The notes under the pieces are model-generated. The model saw only the letters and a program-made list of their open reading frames with translations, ran no database searches and was not told the origin of the DNA. A program made the translations under genes and the position numbers. DNA of 64,000 bases, taken from NCBI GenBank assembly GCA_045531455.1, contig JAZSEA010000075.1, forward strand, positions 124,001 to 188,000, given 5' to 3'. Numbering within the stretch: position 1 is the first letter of the stretch; every line of letters starts with the position of its first letter. Below are positions 59,754 to 64,000 of the stretch, one piece after another. This DNA is from CAG-390 sp045531455. GTDB lineage: Bacteria; Bacillota; Clostridia; Oscillospirales; CAG-272.

Positions 59754-62618
59754 ATGTTCAGCTTTCGTAAGGCAAAATCAAATATAAACGACACCACCGC
59801 TCTTGCACAAACAAAACGTAAGGGCTTATTTGGAATTGATAAAAAATATTCCTATCTCGCTTACTGCTTTGGCATTCCCGCGATCTTGTATTTTCTTATA
59901 TATCTCTCGATGGGGCTTCATCCCTTCGGCAACGGATCGGTGCTTGTTCTTGACCTCAACGGACAGTACGTGTATTTCTACGAGGCTCTCAGGAATGCGG
60001 TAGTAGGCGATACGTCTCTGCTTTATTCCTTCGCAAGACAGCTTGGAGGTGAGTTCCTCGGAATATACGCATATTACGTTGCAAGTCCTTTCTCATATAT
60101 AGTTTGTCTCTTCCCGCAGGACAGAATGCTCGAAGCGCTTCTCTGCATCTTCCTCATCAAAGCAGGTATTTCGGGTCTCACAATGGGATATTATCTCCAC
60201 AAAACTGCCGAGAGATTGAACAAGACCAATGTCATTATCTGTTCGGTTTTATATTCAATGTGCTCTTATGCTGTTGTTCAGCAGCATAACTCAATGTGGA
60301 TCGACGCACTTATGTGGCTGCCTCTTCTCACTCTCGGCATTGAGGAGCTGATCAAGAACGGAAAGTACAAGCTCTTTGTTTCGATGCTTGCATTGACACT
60401 TATGAGTAACTTCTACATCGGTTATATGGCTTGTATTTATACCGCGGCATATTTCTTTTACTACTACTTTGCCAACAACGAAGGCGACCGCAATAACCCC
60501 AACTTTGAAAAGAATCACTTCCTCAAATCTTTCTTGAGGATCGGTGTATTCTCTGTACTTGCCATAGGCATTTCTATGGTGATCGTTGCCTCGGCGTATT
60601 ACTCGCTCCAGTTTGGTAAGAACGAGTTCTCAAATCCGAATTTTTCGTTCTCGGTACGTTTTGACATAATTGATTTTCTGACGAAATTCTTCCCCGGTTC
60701 CTACGATACCGTAAGACCCGAAGGTCTCCCGTTTGTTTACTGCGGAGTACTCACTCTTTTCTGCGTCCCTCTTTATTTTCTTTCAAAGAAATTCACAACA
60801 AGAGAAAAGGTATTCTCTGCCGGTCTGATCGCATTCTTCGTATTATCCTTCTCGATCAATACCTTAGATATGATCTGGCACGGCTTCCAGAAGCCCAACT
60901 GGCTTAACTACCGCTATTCCTTTATGCTTTGCTTCATTCTTGTAGTGATAGCATACAAGGGAATGGGACAGATAAGACGCGCATCATCCAGAACCGTAGG
61001 ATTTATGGGCGCAATGATGATCCTATTCCTCGCGATCGCACAAAAATTCACCTATCACGCTGTCGTTGAAAGAATAAGCGGCAAGGTTGAATTTGATCAG
61101 CCCCTCAAGGAGCTTGAGATGATCTGGCTCTCGATTCTGTGCGTAATTATGGTAGGCATCATTCTCTGCGTCATGATAAGAACCAAGAGACGGCAGACTG
61201 CATCACTTATGCTGCTCGTTTTCGTATGTATTGAAGCGTTTGGAAGCGGAATCGTTAATTGCGTTGAATTCGGCGATGACGTTATTTATTCATCCTACAG
61301 CAGTTACAACGATTTCGTCGGTTCGCTGAGACCTCTTACCGAAGATATACTTGAGAGCGACCCATCGTTCTACAGATACGAAAAGAACGTTCACCGTAAA
61401 TATTGCGACAATATGGCTCTTAACATCCGTGGTCTGACGAACTCCACGTCGACCCTTAACAAAGAGACCATAAAGTTCCTCAATAATCTCGGTTATGCTT
61501 CAAAATCTCATTGGTCGAAGTACCTTGGCGGAAATCTGATATCCGATTCTCTGCTTGGAATTAAATATATCATTGATTCCGAGACCTCCGATATTTCAGC
61601 ATACTATGACCTTACCGAGCTCGATCCGATAACTTACAACAAAACAGATTATTATGCTTATATCAACGATCACGCTTTGTCCCTCGCTTACAGCGTTGAC
61701 CCTGCCGTTATCGATTTTGAGTTTGAAGGAAAAACACCTTTCGAGAAGCTCAACTCTCTTCTGAGCACTATGATCGGTTCGGAAGACATTCTCAATTATT
61801 TCATTCCTGTTGAAGTTGAAGAATCGACGAGCAATCTTTCAACAAAAAAGAATTCGTCTTATCACGAGTATCGCCCCGAGGTCACGGGAAGCTCTGCTAC
61901 TTTGACTTACACGTTTACCACAGTTAATGCGGGGGAGTATTTCTTCTACCTGCCTTCCGATTACCCCAGAGAGGTTGATCTTAAGGTAAACAACAAATCG
62001 CACGGTACGTTCTACGCCAGCGAAACCACCAGAATCGTTTCTCTCGGATTCTTCGATGAAGGTGAAACTGTAAACGTCGGTATGACGCTGAAGGCTGACG
62101 TTCTTTACGTTACTCCTAACGTAAGCTCGGTTTATTATATGGATATCGAGCTTGCAGAAACAGCACTTAATCAGCTTGCAACAGAGCAGATGGAGATCTC
62201 CGAAGACTGGTCCGAGGATCATATCACGGGAACCTATACGACTTCTGCAGAAAACACGACCGTCTTCACGACTCTGCCCTACGATGAGGGCTGGAAGGTT
62301 TTCGTTGACGGCGAGCAGATCGAGTACGTCAAGGCACTCGAAGCCGTGATCGCATTCGAGATAAACGGTGCAGGCGAACACAAAGTTGAATTCAAATATG
62401 CTCCCAAGACCTTTACTCTCGGACTAACGATTTCTCTGCTTTCTCTAGTTCTGTTTATTCTGATAATCATATTTGAAAAACCTCTTGCAATCGTATGGAA
62501 CAGGATAGCCGAAGAAATCGATACCAAAAAGGAGTCCAAGAAGAACCTGCAAACGGCGGAAGTTGAAGTAGAAATTACCGAAAGCGAAGAATCTCAGGAT
62601 AATCCTTCGGAGGAATAA
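59754..62618 (+). CDS. YfhO family polytopic membrane protein
   Basis: 954 residues. About 12 helices fill the first two thirds (from about residue 35 to 490), and an extracytoplasmic domain of about 370 residues precedes a last helix (LGLTISLLSLVLFILIIIF near 905) and an acidic cytoplasmic tail. The YfhO hallmark is near the N-terminus: HPFGNGSVLVLDLNGQYVYFYEALRN. YfhO of Bacillus glycosylates lipoteichoic acid (a GT-C type glucosyltransferase family); the activity here is inferred. It is inserted between the divergent ruvC and the ruvAB genes and ends one base before ruvA, so it probably drives or shares the ruvAB transcript. Confidence 0.88.
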   Translation: MFSFRKAKSNINDTTALAQTKRKGLFGIDKKYSYLAYCFGIPAILYFLIYLSMGLHPFGNGSVLVLDLNGQYVYFYEALRNAVVGDTSLLYSFARQLGGEFLGIYAYYVASPFSYIVCLFPQDRMLEALLCIFLIKAGISGLTMGYYLHKTAERLNKTNVIICSVLYSMCSYAVVQQHNSMWIDALMWLPLLTLGIEELIKNGKYKLFVSMLALTLMSNFYIGYMACIYTAAYFFYYYFANNEGDRNNPNFEKNHFLKSFLRIGVFSVLAIGISMVIVASAYYSLQFGKNEFSNPNFSFSVRFDIIDFLTKFFPGSYDTVRPEGLPFVYCGVLTLFCVPLYFLSKKFTTREKVFSAGLIAFFVLSFSINTLDMIWHGFQKPNWLNYRYSFMLCFILVVIAYKGMGQIRRASSRTVGFMGAMMILFLAIAQKFTYHAVVERISGKVEFDQPLKELEMIWLSILCVIMVGIILCVMIRTKRRQTASLMLLVFVCIEAFGSGIVNCVEFGDDVIYSSYSSYNDFVGSLRPLTEDILESDPSFYRYEKNVHRKYCDNMALNIRGLTNSTSTLNKETIKFLNNLGYASKSHWSKYLGGNLISDSLLGIKYIIDSETSDISAYYDLTELDPITYNKTDYYAYINDHALSLAYSVDPAVIDFEFEGKTPFEKLNSLLSTMIGSEDILNYFIPVEVEESTSNLSTKKNSSYHEYRPEVTGSSATLTYTFTTVNAGEYFFYLPSDYPREVDLKVNNKSHGTFYASETTRIVSLGFFDEGETVNVGMTLKADVLYVTPNVSSVYYMDIELAETALNQLATEQMEISEDWSEDHITGTYTTSAENTTVFTTLPYDEGWKVFVDGEQIEYVKALEAVIAFEINGAGEHKVEFKYAPKTFTLGLTISLLSLVLFILIIIFEKPLAIVWNRIAEEIDTKKESKKNLQTAEVEVEITESEESQDNPSEE

Positions 62619-62619
62619 A

Positions 62620-63234
62620 ATGTTTTACTATATAAAAGGAAAGCTCGTCCTCAACGAGGATTCAAAAGTCGCTATTGATGCTGGCGGAGTTGCTTACTTG
62701 ATGACAGTCAGCGCAAACACGCAGACTGCTATTTCAACCAAATCTTTCAACGGAGAGAACGAAATCATTCTCTATACGCACCTTTCCGTACGTGAAGACG
62801 GAATTGAGCTCTTTGGCTTCAAGGATACCGCAGAGCTCAATATGTTCAAGCTTCTTACCTCGGTGTCCGGAGTTGGCCCCAAGGCTGCTATGGCAATTCT
62901 GTCCTTTATGACTCCCGACGGTATCGCAATAGCGATATGCACGGAAGATAAAAAATCCATTTCTAAAGCTCCCAGTATCGGTCCAAAAACAGCCGCACGA
63001 ATCATTCTGGAGCTAAAGGACAAAATGAATGTCAAATCCTCCGAGATTTCGGTCGTTGACACTCCCGCTTTTGTTGTTCCGCAAGGCTCGGGCAAATACA
63101 ATGAAGCGATCGATGCTCTCACCGTACTCGGCTTCAACCGCAACGTTGCCACAGACGCATTGAAATCTATCGACATTGCCAATCTCGAGTTAGAGGACAT
63201 TATACGTGAAGCTTTAAAAAAATTAATGAAATGA
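62620..63234 (+). CDS. ruvA: Holliday junction branch-migration protein RuvA
   Basis: DNA-binding subunit that loads RuvB on Holliday junctions. 204 residues: domain I begins MFYYIKGKLV and YTHLSVREDGIELFGF, the helix-hairpin-helix motifs LLTSVSGVGPKAAMAIL (about 75-91) and ISKAPSIGPKTAARIILEL (about 110-128), and the C-terminal domain III (ALTVLGFNRNVATDALK). The ATG follows CGGAGGAATAAA, one base after the yfhO stop. Confidence 0.97.
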   Translation: MFYYIKGKLVLNEDSKVAIDAGGVAYLMTVSANTQTAISTKSFNGENEIILYTHLSVREDGIELFGFKDTAELNMFKLLTSVSGVGPKAAMAILSFMTPDGIAIAICTEDKKSISKAPSIGPKTAARIILELKDKMNVKSSEISVVDTPAFVVPQGSGKYNEAIDALTVLGFNRNVATDALKSIDIANLELEDIIREALKKLMK

Positions 63235-63251
63235 TCTGTTAAGGAATTAAA

Positions 63252-64000
63252 ATGAACGAAGAATTTGATTTTGAAAACCGAATTATGAATTCCTCATACA
63301 TTCCTACCGAAGATGAGCTCGATACCTCTCTTCGTCCTCACAGACTTGAGGATTATATCGGTCAGGAAAAGGTTAAGGAAAATCTCAAGGTTTATATTGA
63401 AGCCGCAAAAATACGTAAGGACACGCTCGACCACGTGCTTCTTTACGGACCTCCCGGTCTCGGCAAGACTACTCTCGCTGCAATCATAGCCGCAGAAATG
63501 GGTGTAAATTTCAGAGTTACATCGGGACCCGCAATAGAAAAGCAAGGTGATCTTGCCGCTTTACTGACCAATCTGCAGCCCGGAGACGTACTCTTCATCG
63601 ATGAGATACACCGAATGCAAAGAGCAGTTGAAGAGATCCTTTATCCCGCGATGGAGGATCACGTAATTGATATTATCATAGGAAAAGGTCCTGCTGCACG
63701 AAGCATCAGAATTGATCTCGCACCATTTACTCTGATCGGAGCAACGACCCGCGCAGGTCAGTTGTCAACACCTCTGCGCGACAGATTCGGTGTCATATCG
63801 CGTCTCGAACTTTATACCCCCGACGAACTTGCTTCCATTGTTACAAGAAGCGCTGGCATTCTCGGATTACCTATCAGTCACGACGGCGCACTCGAGATTG
63901 CTTCGAGATCTCGTGGTACCCCCCGAATAGCAAACAGGCTTTTGAAACGAGTCCGTGACTTTGCTCAAGTCAAGGGACGCGACATCATTGATGCTGACAT
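63252..64000 (+). CDS. ruvB: Holliday junction branch-migration helicase RuvB (cut by window end)
   Basis: AAA+ motor of the RuvABC system. The frame starts at the ATG at 63252 (MNEEFDFENRI), preceded by AAGGAAT, and stays open to base 64000; the last third and stop lie outside. About 250 codons are visible: SLRPHRLEDYIGQEKVKENL, Walker A GPPGLGKTTLA near 66, Walker B LFIDEIHRM near 115, TLIGATTRAGQLSTPLRDRFGV near 160-182, and RGTPRIANRLLKRVRDFA near 220-237. It lies 17 bases after ruvA. Confidence 0.96.
   Translation, partial: MNEEFDFENRIMNSSYIPTEDELDTSLRPHRLEDYIGQEKVKENLKVYIEAAKIRKDTLDHVLLYGPPGLGKTTLAAIIAAEMGVNFRVTSGPAIEKQGDLAALLTNLQPGDVLFIDEIHRMQRAVEEILYPAMEDHVIDIIIGKGPAARSIRIDLAPFTLIGATTRAGQLSTPLRDRFGVISRLELYTPDELASIVTRSAGILGLPISHDGALEIASRSRGTPRIANRLLKRVRDFAQVKGRDIIDAD

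Noticed and set aside
1..64000. CRISPR arrays, transposons, phage genes, tRNA genes or T-box/riboswitch leaders
   Set aside because: I saw no regularly spaced repeats, transposase, integrase or phage motifs, and no cloverleaf or T-box-like leader; core gene order is intact throughout.

Overview
The window looks like a chromosomal segment of a Gram-positive, probably endospore-forming member of the Bacillota, class Clostridia. Evidence: a PolC-type replicative polymerase, the conserved rpsB-tsf / pyrH-frr-uppS-cdsA-dxr-rseP-ispG-polC order, tig-clpP-clpX, ECF transporter genes next to truA, consensus SigA promoters with GGAGG ribosome binding sites, and sporulation genes (spoIIID, a PdaA-type deacetylase, a YlmC/YmxH protein). 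Assignment to an Oscillospirales-like lineage is only an impression. I see no prophage, insertion sequence, CRISPR array, integron or tRNA gene; nearly all of it is core genome.

Layout. 1-3.1 kb (minus): glmM (its 3' end lies outside the window), a small membrane protein, and prfB without the usual programmed frameshift. 3.3-11.2 kb (plus): a NamZ/DUF1343 protein and polA; then, from its own promoter, a glutaminase-A-like protein, dapF and lysA. 11.2-14.9 kb (minus): a TauE/SafE permease with proB-proA-proC. 15.1-16.0 kb (minus): smpB and ssrA (tmRNA). 16.3-27.5 kb (mostly plus): a flavodoxin-like protein, apgM, lepB, rbgA, rnhB, yraN, thrC, a phosphoesterase, tig, clpP, clpX. 27.6-32.8 kb: spoIIID with a downstream Cys-rich protein, a SpoU methyltransferase, two membrane proteins, and two overlapping polysaccharide deacetylases. 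32.9-47.2 kb (minus): translation, isoprenoid and lipid genes plus polC, ending in a lipoprotein with an endonuclease/exonuclease/phosphatase domain. 47.4-59.6 kb (minus): a long run from ruvC through a methyltransferase, ecfA1-ecfA2-ecfT, truA, DUF5711, CvpA, a ClpE-like ATPase, a degenerate P-type ATPase and YlmC/YmxH. 59.7-64 kb (plus): yfhO, ruvA, ruvB (cut by the window end).

How the genes work together: dapF/lysA, glmM, uppS and the deacetylases supply and remodel peptidoglycan; dxr/ispG/uppS/cdsA make isoprenoid and phospholipid precursors; rpsB/tsf/frr/prfB/smpB/ssrA/rbgA serve translation and ribosome rescue; tig/clpP/clpX/ClpE serve protein quality control.

The most unusual item is the 894-residue protein at 47729-50413. 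It keeps the whole P-type cation ATPase layout, but the TGES, DKTGT, KGAPE, TGD and GDGVND motifs are all replaced, so it is probably a catalytically dead pseudo-pump. Also notable: a terminator that must lie inside the 3' coding end of a convergent gene (31311-31351), a SigE-type promoter before spoIIID with a possible SpoIIID box before the Cys-rich gene, a structured rpsB leader, and an internal duplication in the lipoprotein. All family names come from reading motifs by eye; no database search was run.
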